This document shows, piece by piece, positions 37,242 through 46,137 of a stretch of DNA of 64,000 bases. This stretch comes from Fischerella sp. CENA71 (GTDB lineage: Bacteria; Cyanobacteriota; Cyanobacteriia; Cyanobacteriales; Nostocaceae): contig JANBVI010000006.1 of NCBI GenBank assembly GCA_024239075.1, positions 124,001 to 188,000 of the forward strand, written 5' to 3'. A program made the translations under genes and the position numbers. The notes under the pieces were generated by a model. That model had not been told where the DNA came from, searched no databases, and saw only the letters and a list, made by a program, of their open reading frames with translations. Each line of letters starts with the position of its first letter. Positions within the stretch are counted from its first letter, which is position 1.

Positions 37242-37454
37242 ATGGAAACTCGTGAAAAGCGTCCTTCTACAGATTTACCACCAGTAGCTAATGCTTACAA
37301 CGGCATTGATCGCAATGCTTTCATCTTTGGTTGGAATCCTCAAGCAGAACTATGGAATGGTCGTTTGGCAATGATTGGTTTTCTTGCTTATTTGCTTTGG
37401 GATTTAGCTGGCTATAGCGTATTGCGTGATGTTTTACACTTCATTGGTTACTAA
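37242..37454 (+). CDS. hli: High-light-inducible protein, second tandem copy
   Basis: 70 residues. Same architecture as its upstream neighbour, with AELWNGRLAMIGFLAYL and the membrane helix. It differs in the N-terminal stromal tail by a three-residue insertion (TREKRPST against TRPST) and in HFIGY against HIVGY at the C terminus. A strong ribosome site (aaaggag) precedes the ATG. The two genes are probably transcribed together. Confidence 0.95.
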   Translation: METREKRPSTDLPPVANAYNGIDRNAFIFGWNPQAELWNGRLAMIGFLAYLLWDLAGYSVLRDVLHFIGY

Positions 37455-37527
37455 AAAGCTGGTAAGTTTGTTAACCCATCACTGAGATATCAGTTCGTTG
37501 TTAGCCGGGACTTTAGTCCAACTTGCT

Positions 37528-37602
37528 AGGGTGCGTTAGTACTATTTGTGAAGTGCCATTTTTTCTATAATTTGGTGCATTGCAGTATTACTAACGCACC
37601 CT
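37528..37602. repeat. 75-bp inverted-repeat element with 14-bp perfect ends
   Basis: agggtgcgttagta at 37528-37541 is the exact reverse complement of 37589-37602. Its right edge touches the stop codon of the histidine kinase gene. MITE-like or palindromic repeat. Confidence 0.8.
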
Positions 37603-38726
37603 TACTCATGATTATTTCGTTTCGGTTTTAACAGCCTAAACCAAAACCGGGAACCTCCTTGCTCAAGAGGAACATAGCCAATTTTCCCACCCCAACGCTC
37701 TACTGTAATTCGGCAAAAGTATAGTCCTAGTCCAACTTTACCTGATTTCCCAACTTGGGAAAACTTCTCAAAAAGATTTTTAGCTTTTTCTGTTGGGATA
37801 CCAACACCTTGATCATCTATAGTCACAAAAATACTATTTTCTTCTTGCTGTAAACTAATTGTAACTGTGGAGTTCATCGGACTATGGCGAAAAGCGTTTT
37901 CTGTTAAATTTGCAATAATTCTATTCAAACGTGACTTATCGCCTATAACCCTCCAATCTTCTGTTAAGTCAATATTATTTGCAAGTTGCAGCTTTACTTT
38001 ATTGAGTAAAAAAGTGGGTGATAGAAGTTGGATAACTTCTTGTACAGAAGTTAAAACATTTGGAGCTAGCTCGGCATCTACAGTAAAAGATTCTAGAGAA
38101 TTAACTTCGGCAGAAAATGCATATAAAATATCTCTAATTAAAATTTCTTCCTGAAGTGTTTGTTTTTTCCCAATTTCTAAATATTCTCTAGCTTTTACTG
38201 TTAAGTTTTCAGTTTCTAACAGCATCAAACAACAATTAATTCCACTTATATGTCCAGCAATATCATGTATAATACAGTGAACCAAAATATCTTTTTTTTG
38301 GTTCTCTTTCATAATGTACTGGTAATTAAGTTGATGCTCTCTCGCTTTTTGAATTAAACTTCTTTTTTCTTCATATTCTTCCTCTAATAATTTGATTAAT
38401 AATATTTTATTATTTTTAACGGAAATTGCTATGGCTTCAAAATGATATTCTTTACCAGATAAATCTAATTGATGCCAAATACCTGATTTTAATTGATTTT
38501 TGTCATTTTTGTTCCATAGCTCTTCAGCATCTATCAGAAAATTTTCTAAAAAGGGAAACTCCTGTTGCGGTATGAGTATTTGCATTCCAGATTTAACTTG
38601 ATGAAGACAAAATCGTTGTAACCAATCTGGTGGAGTTCCAGTAATTCTAAAGCGGCCAAAGTTTAATCTCTCTAAGACTAGAGTATCTAAAGCAGCAAAC
38701 ACATCTGCTGTAATAGAGTCGCTCAT
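37602..38726 (-). CDS. Soluble sensor histidine kinase
   Basis: 374 residues from ATG 38726 (MSDSITADVFAALDTL); an upstream in-frame start would add three. No membrane segment. N-terminal 150 residues are PAS-like or of unknown fold, then an H-box-like helix with IIHDIAGHISGINC (phospho-acceptor His near 155), and a full HATPase domain: NLTENAFRHSP (N box), DDQGVGIP (G1), GKVGLGLYFCRITVERWGG (G2). No response regulator gene is adjacent. It lies 122 bp after the Ras-like GTPase gene on the same strand, so it may be part of the GTPase/OmpA/coiled-coil cluster. Confidence 0.85.
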   Translation of the reverse strand: MSDSITADVFAALDTLVLERLNFGRFRITGTPPDWLQRFCLHQVKSGMQILIPQQEFPFLENFLIDAEELWNKNDKNQLKSGIWHQLDLSGKEYHFEAIAISVKNNKILLIKLLEEEYEEKRSLIQKAREHQLNYQYIMKENQKKDILVHCIIHDIAGHISGINCCLMLLETENLTVKAREYLEIGKKQTLQEEILIRDILYAFSAEVNSLESFTVDAELAPNVLTSVQEVIQLLSPTFLLNKVKLQLANNIDLTEDWRVIGDKSRLNRIIANLTENAFRHSPMNSTVTISLQQEENSIFVTIDDQGVGIPTEKAKNLFEKFSQVGKSGKVGLGLYFCRITVERWGGKIGYVPLEQGGSRFWFRLLKPKRNNHE

Positions 38727-38857
38727 GATAGACACAAATTTTTTAAATGTATGTGTGATTAAATATTATTAAATAATTACTTAAAAATAGGCGCGAATTA
38801 ACATACTTTTCATTGAAAATTTTTATTAATTAATCATGTGTTTTATTAACTAAGAAT

Positions 38858-39355
38858 CTATAATTCTAAAATTTTATTAGCAAGAATTTGGAAAGATTCT
38901 TCGACACCTAAACCTGTCTTTGCACTTGTTTTAATGACGATCCAACCTCTCTGCACAACTTCGTTAATTTCGGCATCACTAATTTCCCATTCCTCTATTA
39001 AATCCCACTTATTAAGTATAAGTATAAATGGAACTGTTCCAATAGTATTTTCTACTTTAATTTGTAAGTTGAAAGCTTTTTCTAGAGTATTCTTTCTAGT
39101 TCCATCTACCACTAATAGATATCCTGATGCCCCACGTAAGTACGACATACGTACTTTTTGAAACTCATCTTCTCCATATAAATCCCAAAGAATAAAATTT
39201 ATATCTTGTCCTTGAATATTTACTGTTTTTTTATCAATTTTTACACCTACTGTTGTTTGATATTTTTCAGAAAAAATACTGTGGACGAACCTTCCTACTA
39301 AACTAGTTTTACCAGTTGCAAATGCACCTACCATGCAAATTTTTTTTTGCAGCAT
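38858..39355 (-). CDS. Ras-like small GTPase
   Basis: 165 residues from ATG 39355, which has aagga about 9 nt upstream; a TTG start at 39373 would overlap the OmpA-protein gene by 4 nt. All G motifs are present: GAFATGKTSL (G1/P-loop), the switch I threonine in YQTTVGVKI (G2), WDLYGEDEF (G3, DxxG), LNKWDL (G4, NKxD) and TSAKTG (G5). It resembles Rab/Ras-type small GTPases found in a few bacterial families, not Era/EngA. No lipidation motif. It lies just after the OmpA-domain gene (14-bp gap), indicating that the two act together, possibly as a GTP switch on the membrane protein. Confidence 0.9.
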   Translation of the reverse strand: MLQKKICMVGAFATGKTSLVGRFVHSIFSEKYQTTVGVKIDKKTVNIQGQDINFILWDLYGEDEFQKVRMSYLRGASGYLLVVDGTRKNTLEKAFNLQIKVENTIGTVPFILILNKWDLIEEWEISDAEINEVVQRGWIVIKTSAKTGLGVEESFQILANKILEL

Positions 39356-39369
39356 GAGTGATTGTTCCT

Positions 39370-41181
39370 TCAATGATGGGCATCAATTAAGAATACCTTA
39401 AAAGATACCCTACGATTAACTTGTTGATTTTGCTCTATAAGTCGTGTATTTAAAGGTTGACTTGACCCTACACCGACAGTAGTAAAATTAGTTGTATTGA
39501 TGCCTTGAGAATTTAGATAAGCGATAATTCTACTAGAACGGGCTTGACTAAGTATCATATTTCTTTGCTCTGTTCCAGTTATGTTTGTGTGTCCTGTGAT
39601 TTCAAAACGTACATCTTTGCCTAAAGATTTGGCTAAACTGGATAATTTTTTGATTGCGAATACTATATTTGGTAATTTATTACTCTCACCTGGTAAAAAT
39701 TCAGTAGTTCCCTCAATAAATAAGAGCTGATGCTGCTCAATTTGTTGTCTATATAGTTGCAATTCTTGTAGTTCTAATTCTAGTAAATTTTTATCTATGT
39801 ATTGGGTGATACCAGGGATTAAACGCCAAGATTTTTTGGCTTCTAAAATCCATTGGCGTGGTGCATTTCCTGTAGCATACAAAATACCATTTGGGTCAAC
39901 TCTGAGTGATACAGTTTTGGGAGTTTGCAGTAATTGTGCAGCTCTTTTCGCTATTATTTGCGGCTCCAGGGATACATAAGGTTGCCATTGACTAATAACT
40001 GTCTTAGGATTAATGTTAGCTTGTTGCATCAGTAAATACGGATCTATAGCTAAGGGATCGCGCATTCCAGAAATGAAATTTTTCCTATATCCCTTCTTGG
40101 CTTGAATCACAACAATCCCAGGCTGAGAGTTAAGTTTTTCTAGATATGCATTCCAACGCAATTGTTCTCTCAAGCTAAAAAAGCTCCATACCCCAAGTGC
40201 GATCGCGATCGCACTCAGTAAACTCCATGCATATACATAGCGTTTATTGGATGGAACTTTATACCTTACTTCTAAACATTCCTCTAAATAAGCTTTACTA
40301 ATACTAAATAATTTGGTTTCACCTGTGAAATCATGAAGTTCTCTATGCAATTTCAGGTGAATCTTTTCTATTGCATTTTGAAAAACTAATCTTAATTCTT
40401 GAGGAGCATTTCCTCGAATTATACCTGCTAATACTGCTTGTGGTCCTTCCTCAATCCATATAGTAAGTTCCCCAAACTGCAAACTTTGTAAAGCCTCACC
40501 TTTTTCTACATTGAAAGAGTCTTTGACAAAATCTTGAATAGCTGTCAACATAGCGGAAACTAAATCAGGATCTTGAGCAGCCACCTGTGGCGCTAAAACA
40601 TTTTGCAGCAATAATCCAGTTTCCTTGTGAATTAAAAATACTTGTTCCACTTGGTAAATCAAGGTGCGTAGTAGAACAACTTCAGCAAAAGTCTTACCTG
40701 TCTGTCGTGCTTCTAGTCTCCACTTAAAACTCTGTGGTGACATACTATGTTCTAGTGTTTGATTCAAAGATTGAATCATTTCACTCAGAGCTGTGCTAAT
40801 CGCCTTACGAGTTGCAGGACCAATTATAGGAAAAAATGCTTCAGAAAGAACATTTAAATCTTGCTTCACAGACGATTGAATTGCTTTTTCAACTGTGGGA
40901 ACCATTGCTTCGGCTAACTTTTGATCTTGCATTGTTCTCAAAATCACAGCTTCTGGAAGCAAACGACTGATATCTTCTGCTTGAATTTGAGAATTTTCTA
41001 ATTGCTTGTATAGTTTATCAAGTTGTGCAGTTTCTATCCCCAATAGCAAACTACGGAGTTCACTGAGTTCATCAGTAGCTTCTTTGTGATTGTTATTTAG
41101 AGGTAAAGTTTCATGGGGGTTGCTACCATTAGAAACTTCGGGTAATTTGTCAGTTGATTCATCAGGATAATATTCATTCAT
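39370..41181 (-). CDS. OmpA-domain membrane protein with a Roadblock/longin-like cytoplasmic region
   Basis: 603 residues from ATG 41181 (MNEYYPDESTDK); GTG 41202 would add seven. The N-terminal 310 residues are soluble and helical. About 155-270 has HKETGLLLQNVL, AMLTAIQDFVKDSF, GELTIWIEEGPQAVLAGIIRG, a pattern like Roadblock/longin-type domains that partner small GTPases; this fold call is inference. One membrane helix follows (about 313-335, WSLLSAIAIALGVWSFF). The C-terminal periplasmic domain is OmpA/MotB-like (FEITGHTNITGTEQRN, LSQARSSRIIAYL, RRVSFKVF) and should bind peptidoglycan. It is probably co-expressed with the downstream GTPase gene. Confidence 0.82.
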   Translation of the reverse strand: MNEYYPDESTDKLPEVSNGSNPHETLPLNNNHKEATDELSELRSLLLGIETAQLDKLYKQLENSQIQAEDISRLLPEAVILRTMQDQKLAEAMVPTVEKAIQSSVKQDLNVLSEAFFPIIGPATRKAISTALSEMIQSLNQTLEHSMSPQSFKWRLEARQTGKTFAEVVLLRTLIYQVEQVFLIHKETGLLLQNVLAPQVAAQDPDLVSAMLTAIQDFVKDSFNVEKGEALQSLQFGELTIWIEEGPQAVLAGIIRGNAPQELRLVFQNAIEKIHLKLHRELHDFTGETKLFSISKAYLEECLEVRYKVPSNKRYVYAWSLLSAIAIALGVWSFFSLREQLRWNAYLEKLNSQPGIVVIQAKKGYRKNFISGMRDPLAIDPYLLMQQANINPKTVISQWQPYVSLEPQIIAKRAAQLLQTPKTVSLRVDPNGILYATGNAPRQWILEAKKSWRLIPGITQYIDKNLLELELQELQLYRQQIEQHQLLFIEGTTEFLPGESNKLPNIVFAIKKLSSLAKSLGKDVRFEITGHTNITGTEQRNMILSQARSSRIIAYLNSQGINTTNFTTVGVGSSQPLNTRLIEQNQQVNRRVSFKVFLIDAHH

Positions 41182-41274
41182 CGCCAAAAATATCCAACTC
41201 ACGATCTTATGTTGAGTTGCATCTTTTTTAAAAATTTATTGAAAATAGTGTTAGCAAGTAGGAATTAAAGACTA

Positions 41275-41402
41275 GTTAGTGGTTAGTGGTTATTGGTCAT
41301 TTGTCATTTGTCATTTGTCATTGGGAATCAGAAATAATTTTGAATTTGCGATTTTGGATTAAAATCTAAAATCCAAAATCTAAAATCTAAAATCTAAAAT
41401 TT
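41275..41402. repeat. STRR cluster (tcatttg and aaaatct units)
   Basis: Several tandem heptamers of two types fill the gap between the coiled-coil and OmpA-protein genes. Confidence 0.8.
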
Positions 41403-41448
41403 ACTGTCTCCCCACCCTCTCCACACCCCCAAAACTTCCCATATCTAA

Positions 41449-42048
41449 CTATCGAGAATTCAGCCGTATGGCGAATTCTGTAAACATAGCTGCAAGAGTG
41501 GAACGATCTGTTTTTTCTGCACGTATTTCTTGAGATTCTTGTTGTAGTAGTGCTATGATTTCTTCGTATTTTTGACGAATGTCATCCTGTAGGCTTTGAG
41601 ATTGATTAAGAAGTTGTTCGCGTAATTCACGTGTTTTTGTCGCTGCTTGTTCATCAATTTGAGAGAGCTTTCTTTCTATAGAAAGATTGATTCCTTTTTG
41701 CTCTTCGCTGAGTGTTGCGATCGCTTCCTCTCGTTTTAATTGTTCGCTTTTGATCTGATCATTTACAGCTTCAACTTCATTTTTGATATAATTTTCTAAA
41801 TAATCTAAACGTTTTTTTGTTTCATCTCGTAAGCTAGCACATTCTTTGATGAGACGATCTTCTAAGCGCGTAAACTTTTTTTCTAGTTCTCGCATCTGAC
41901 CGCCAAAAAGAATATCTCTGACTTTATCTAAACTGCTAATGTCGCCAAAGCTATTACTTATTGAAGCCTGATTGGTGCTTGGAACTAAACCACCTGGGTT
42001 TGAGTCTGCAAAATTATGATGAAATTTTTCTCCTTCCATCGAACTCAT
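41449..42048 (-). CDS. Coiled-coil protein of the GTPase/OmpA cluster
   Basis: 199 residues (or 196 from the internal ATG). A short disordered start is followed by SLDKVRDILFGGQMRELEKKF and a long continuous coiled coil to about residue 170 (RLEDRLIKECASLRDETKKR, LREQLLNQSQSLQDDIRQ). The end DRSTLAAMFTEFAIRLNS is a conserved-looking amphipathic tail. No membrane segment. The DILFGGQ motif is seen in a class of bacterial coiled-coil proteins of unknown function. It is first in a run of four minus-strand genes with the OmpA protein, GTPase and kinase. Confidence 0.75.
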   Translation of the reverse strand: MSSMEGEKFHHNFADSNPGGLVPSTNQASISNSFGDISSLDKVRDILFGGQMRELEKKFTRLEDRLIKECASLRDETKKRLDYLENYIKNEVEAVNDQIKSEQLKREEAIATLSEEQKGINLSIERKLSQIDEQAATKTRELREQLLNQSQSLQDDIRQKYEEIIALLQQESQEIRAEKTDRSTLAAMFTEFAIRLNSR

Positions 42049-42393
42049 CTTTTTTATCCTTGCTATGTTGTAAGTTAGTTTAGCTTCTAGTTTTGATATA
42101 TTAAGACAATTTATTATTCTTGTCTTAACCTTGTTAAAGTATTACTTTCTAGAGTAGCACCCTGGCATCAAGCAATATATTATATGGTTAAAAGCTGGAA
42201 ATATATATTAACGTAATATGGTTTATCAATAGAGAAAAGAAAAAAGAATATAGTCACACAGCTGTTTATAGTGAGGACTTCAGTTCTTTATGAGCGCTTA
42301 AGCGTACCCTACCCTACGGGAACGCCTTACAGCGTATGGGAAACCGCTACCGCGTCTACACTACGAACCTAGCAAACTTTGTGTGCTGAAGTA
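42049..42393. other. Gap with a REP-like element
   Basis: No gene. 42300-42362 carries a GC-rich REP-like text (taccctacgggaacgcc, accgcgtctacactacg) of a type common in cyanobacterial gaps. The left part is AT-rich, promoter-like sequence for the coiled-coil gene. Confidence 0.55.
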
Positions 42394-43731
42394 CTAGAGT
42401 AAGAAGCGAATTAGTACATATACTGATGCGGTAAATAGTTGCAATAGCATGACAGGAATACCGTAGTGCAGAAAAGTTTTGAAGGAAATGCGGCGTCCAT
42501 GTTGTTCAGAGATCCCTGCTGCTACGATGTTAGACGATGCACCGACTAAAGTTCCATTGCCTCCCAAAGTAGCACCAAACATCATTGCATAAAAAAGTGG
42601 TAATACTTCTGGGGGAAACTGTCCTTGAAAGTCTGGTGCGAGAACTTCTGCTGGCGCTAACCCAACGTTGACAACGTATTGTTTGAGTAAAGGTACCATT
42701 GCTACTACTAAAGGAATATTAGGAATTACGCTAGACAAGAACCCAATCAAAAATATTAAAATCAGTGAACCTAAAAGAATATTTTTTCCCAAAATAATTG
42801 CTAATACTCCTGATAAACCGTTAATGATGCCAGTTTTTTCTAGTCCTCCAATTAGCACAAATATGCTCATAAAAAATATCAATGTACTCCAATCAACATC
42901 CCGCAAAATATTATTCACAGAATCGATTTTGCTGTGATGTGACAAAAGCATTGCTAATGCTGCTCCAAGTAAAGCTACAGCAGCTGGTGAAATAGGTACT
43001 GGAAGAGATTCTCCGATCACAAAAAACACTAAGACAAAAGCTACTATTAATGCTCCCAATAATAAAACACGTGGATGATTAATTTGAGGATGTGGTAACT
43101 CTTCTAGATTATCTAGTTTTTTATACCAAATTTTGCGGAATAATAGTGGCAAAATAGCAACCACAGTCATGACTGCGATCGCTCCACCTAAACTCAAGCG
43201 CCATAGATAATCTGTAAAGCTAAGATTGATCGCATCACCTACAATAAATGTTGCCGGATCACCAACTATCGTGAGCAGTCCAGAACTATTAGCAATGAAC
43301 ACCATTAGAATTAATAATGGTACAAAATTTACCCCAACTTCTTGAGCCATTGGTGGAATTAAGGGAGCTAATAGCATCACTGTTGTAGCATTAGGTAAAA
43401 CTGCACAAATAGGAGTAGTAATTGCAACAATACCTAATAATAGACGTTTACCCTCTCCTTTAGCTATTAGCACCATTTGAGTTGCTAAATACTCAAATAT
43501 TTTTGTTGGTTCAAATGCGCGTACTAATACCATCACGCCAAAAAATAAACCAAGTGTGCCATGACTGTTACCTATATAGCCAATTGCTTCTTGTAAAGTC
43601 ATCACATTAGCAAATACTAATAGTAACGCACCTAACAATGCTGCAATTGTTAGATGTATCCACTCTGTCATAATAAAAAAAATGACAGTGATAAAAGTCA
43701 AAATGCTCAGAATAGCTTGCCAATTTTCCAC
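42394..43731 (-). CDS. SLC13/ArsB-type ion permease
   Basis: 445 residues with about 11-12 membrane helices. Ion transporter superfamily: TEWIHLTIAALLGALLL, then PNATTVMLLAPLIPPMA and NSSGLLTIVGDPATFIVGDA as the first substrate hairpin, and MMFGATLGGNGTLVGASSNIV as the second. This SNT/GDPAT pattern is typical of the ArsB/NhaD/CitMHS branch. It could move arsenite, sodium or a dicarboxylate; the sequence does not decide. No ars gene is near. The next gene on the same strand, 660 bp upstream, encodes a Usp-like protein. Confidence 0.8.
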   Translation of the reverse strand: MENWQAILSILTFITVIFFIMTEWIHLTIAALLGALLLVFANVMTLQEAIGYIGNSHGTLGLFFGVMVLVRAFEPTKIFEYLATQMVLIAKGEGKRLLLGIVAITTPICAVLPNATTVMLLAPLIPPMAQEVGVNFVPLLILMVFIANSSGLLTIVGDPATFIVGDAINLSFTDYLWRLSLGGAIAVMTVVAILPLLFRKIWYKKLDNLEELPHPQINHPRVLLLGALIVAFVLVFFVIGESLPVPISPAAVALLGAALAMLLSHHSKIDSVNNILRDVDWSTLIFFMSIFVLIGGLEKTGIINGLSGVLAIILGKNILLGSLILIFLIGFLSSVIPNIPLVVAMVPLLKQYVVNVGLAPAEVLAPDFQGQFPPEVLPLFYAMMFGATLGGNGTLVGASSNIVAAGISEQHGRRISFKTFLHYGIPVMLLQLFTASVYVLIRFLL

Positions 43732-44393
43732 AGATAACTCCTGGATTCAATTAACAATTCAGTAAGTCGGCACAATTAAAGTTAACGAGTGAAGCTCGTC
43801 AATCGATTTTAGATTTTAGATTACTCTGTCGAGAAGCCGCACTTCGTGCGTCTATGGATTTTGGATTGACTCCACAACACCTCCGCCTAACCCCCAAATT
43901 GGGGAATGAGGGTTGGGGGTTAGGCGGAGAAGTTCTGGAACCTACTCGGAACTCTTGGTCATGTATCAGTTGTTTATTTTACTTAGTGTTTAAATTCATA
44001 AGCTAAAGTTAAACACTAACCAGTGTTTACTGCTCATTACTCTAATATTTTGCATATTAAACGAAAAAAGTTACTTAGTATAGATAGCTTCGGTTTAATA
44101 AATAAATTATTTAGTAATTTATATAGAAGATAAAAGTAAAAAACTTAATTTTTGTTGCTATTTTAAGAATAAAAGTATGAATTTGTAGCAATTTTTTCTT
44201 AGATTTTAAAATTAATTCATGCATAATTACATTTAAGACCAATTTTAAACAAAGATTACAACAAATAGATTTCCAGAAACTATACATAGGTAAAGTGTCC
44301 GAATCTCAAATCCGAAATGTTATAAGCTTGTAGTAAGTGCAGTAGAAGTGTAGTATTTGCTCATTAATTAACACTCATTACAAGCTTTAATTT
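43732..44393. other. AT-rich gap with a 17-bp perfect inverted repeat
   Basis: 662 bp without a gene. At 43881-43929 ctccgcctaacccccaa pairs exactly with ttgggggttaggcggag (arms of 17 bp, 15-bp loop). 44000-44330 is very AT-rich and featureless by eye. Confidence 0.7.
43881..43929. repeat. Palindromic repeat, 17-bp arms
   Basis: Perfect inverted repeat with a 15-bp centre. No run of T follows on either strand, so it is a dispersed palindrome rather than a terminator. Confidence 0.85.
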
Positions 44394-45047
44394 TCATTCT
44401 CCATCAATGCAACTAGGTATACCCAGTACCGGACAAGGGAAATTATAAGCAAGTTTTTGCACAATTGGATGTTTAGCTGATTTACAGCCTAAAAATAATA
44501 TAGTTGCGGCTTCTGATGCAGCGACTCTCTTTAGTTCATCGGCTACGCAGCCAAACCGCAAATGAGCTTTAAAATAACTCTGCCATTCTTCAGCAAGACA
44601 ACGTGCTTGCCATAAGATTTTTTCTGCTTGTGCAAACTTATTTATTTGAGTCAAGACAGGAGTTTGAACATTTTTTGATGGTAAACTGATTGGGCAATAA
44701 GTTGGAAACTGCCCAAATGATTCACTTGTTTGAATGTCCTGTGCTGGTAAAGTATCAAAAAAATCATTTGTTTGGTATTCTTCTAATACGTAAACAGCTT
44801 GAACTAAAACCTGTGAATTTGTAGCTAAACGTGTTTGATGAGCCATCAACAAGCTAATATCCAACGCAGTATGGCTGTTAGGAGAACTGTTATAGCCAAC
44901 TATAAAATTGATTGTTTTTGTAGATTCGGCTTGTTCTGAAAAAGATGTTATTGAGTTACACTGCAATAACATTTGCTCAATTAAGTCATCTCTATTGATC
45001 GCGTCTTGCAAACGCATTAACATGGGTTTGATATTCACAGCATTCAC
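44394..45047 (-). CDS. Universal stress protein-like
   Basis: 217 residues. Usp/nucleotide-binding alpha-hydrolase fold: first strand INFIVGYNSSPNSHTALDIS, later LRFGCVADELKRVAASEAATILFLGCKS and the final strand PCPVLGIPS. The usual ATP motif GxxG-9x-G(S/T) is replaced (LGCKSAKHPIVQKLAYNFPC), so nucleotide binding is doubtful. An N-terminal extension of about 45 residues precedes the fold. It lies between an ABC transporter operon and the ion permease; a role in responding to ion or energy stress is inference. Confidence 0.65.
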   Translation of the reverse strand: MNAVNIKPMLMRLQDAINRDDLIEQMLLQCNSITSFSEQAESTKTINFIVGYNSSPNSHTALDISLLMAHQTRLATNSQVLVQAVYVLEEYQTNDFFDTLPAQDIQTSESFGQFPTYCPISLPSKNVQTPVLTQINKFAQAEKILWQARCLAEEWQSYFKAHLRFGCVADELKRVAASEAATILFLGCKSAKHPIVQKLAYNFPCPVLGIPSCIDGE

Positions 45048-45175
45048 TTCTTTGCAATCAAAATTGGATGTTGGTAGTTGGTGATTGGTGATTGCTTGTT
45101 AGTGGGTAAAAATTACTCATTCCAAACAACAAACAACGCCCAACTTACTACTATTTACTCTTTACTAACAAATAA

Positions 45176-46012
45176 TTACTCATCAGTAGTAAAATTCCGC
45201 TCAAGGAAATTTAGTGCATAATTGCGGAGTTCGTAGTAATCTTTTGAGTTTCGCATCTCGGCGCGATCACGTGGATGTGGAAAAGGGACTTCTAGGATCT
45301 CTCCAATTTTAGCAGATGGGCCATTAGTCATTAAAACAATGCGATCAGACATATAAATAGCCTCATCAACATCGTGAGTAATCATCATCACGGCTTGGCG
45401 ATTATTTTCCCAAATATCTAAAACTTGGCGCTGTAATTTTCCACGAGTTAAAGCATCTAAAGCACCAAACGGTTCATCCATTAATAACATTTTTGGACGA
45501 ATTGCTAAAGCTCTAGCAATCCCAACCCTTTGTTTCATCCCACCAGATATTTCATCAGGATATTTATCTGCTGCCGCAGTCAAATTTACCATTGCTAAAT
45601 GTTCGTTAACAATGCTGATTTTTTCTGCACGAGTAGCATCTTTTAGTACTTCATCCACAGCCAAGCGGATATTTTCTTTCACTGTTAACCAAGGTAGCAA
45701 TGAATAGTGTTGGAACACCATCATGCGTTCAGCACCAGGCTTACGAATTTCTTTACCATCAAGTCGTACAGAGCCAGCAGTTGCTTTTTCCAAACCAGCA
45801 ACAATTTTTAGCAGTGTTGATTTACCACAGCCAGAATGACCAATTACAGAAATATATTCATCTTCGCCTATTGTAAGATTGACATTATCTAAGACGACAA
45901 ACTCACCACTACCATTTGTCGGATAAGATTTGACTAGATTTTCTATTTCTAAAAATGGAGTATTATGGAATGTTTGTTTATCAATCATAGAAAATGAAGT
46001 AGATTTAGTCAT
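45176..46012 (-). CDS. ABC transporter ATPase, nitrate/bicarbonate/taurine (NrtD/CmpD) type
   Basis: 278 residues. Walker A GHSGCGKSTLLKI, Q-loop MVFQHYSLLPWLTV, signature EISGGMKQRVGIARAL, Walker B MLLMDEPFGALD, H-loop MITHDVDEAIYMSD. All are intact. It belongs to the family that energises NrtABCD, CmpABCD, CynABD and SsuABC importers. There is no C-terminal solute-binding domain as in NrtC or CmpC, so two copies of this subunit probably form the motor. It is the last gene of permease-binding protein-ATPase. Confidence 0.9.
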   Translation of the reverse strand: MTKSTSFSMIDKQTFHNTPFLEIENLVKSYPTNGSGEFVVLDNVNLTIGEDEYISVIGHSGCGKSTLLKIVAGLEKATAGSVRLDGKEIRKPGAERMMVFQHYSLLPWLTVKENIRLAVDEVLKDATRAEKISIVNEHLAMVNLTAAADKYPDEISGGMKQRVGIARALAIRPKMLLMDEPFGALDALTRGKLQRQVLDIWENNRQAVMMITHDVDEAIYMSDRIVLMTNGPSAKIGEILEVPFPHPRDRAEMRNSKDYYELRNYALNFLERNFTTDE

Positions 46013-46137
46013 AAGTAAGCTCCAAAAATTTAGGAGAATATTAACAATTTGAGAAAATAATGATCAGATTTTGTATTAGCAAAAACTCAAATTGATCTGG
46101 GAAATCCTACTCTGTAGTGATTAATACTACAAGTCAA

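Noticed and set aside
42300-42362. Possible structured RNA
   Set aside because: The GC-rich text matches common cyanobacterial REP-like repeats and shows no conserved riboswitch core.
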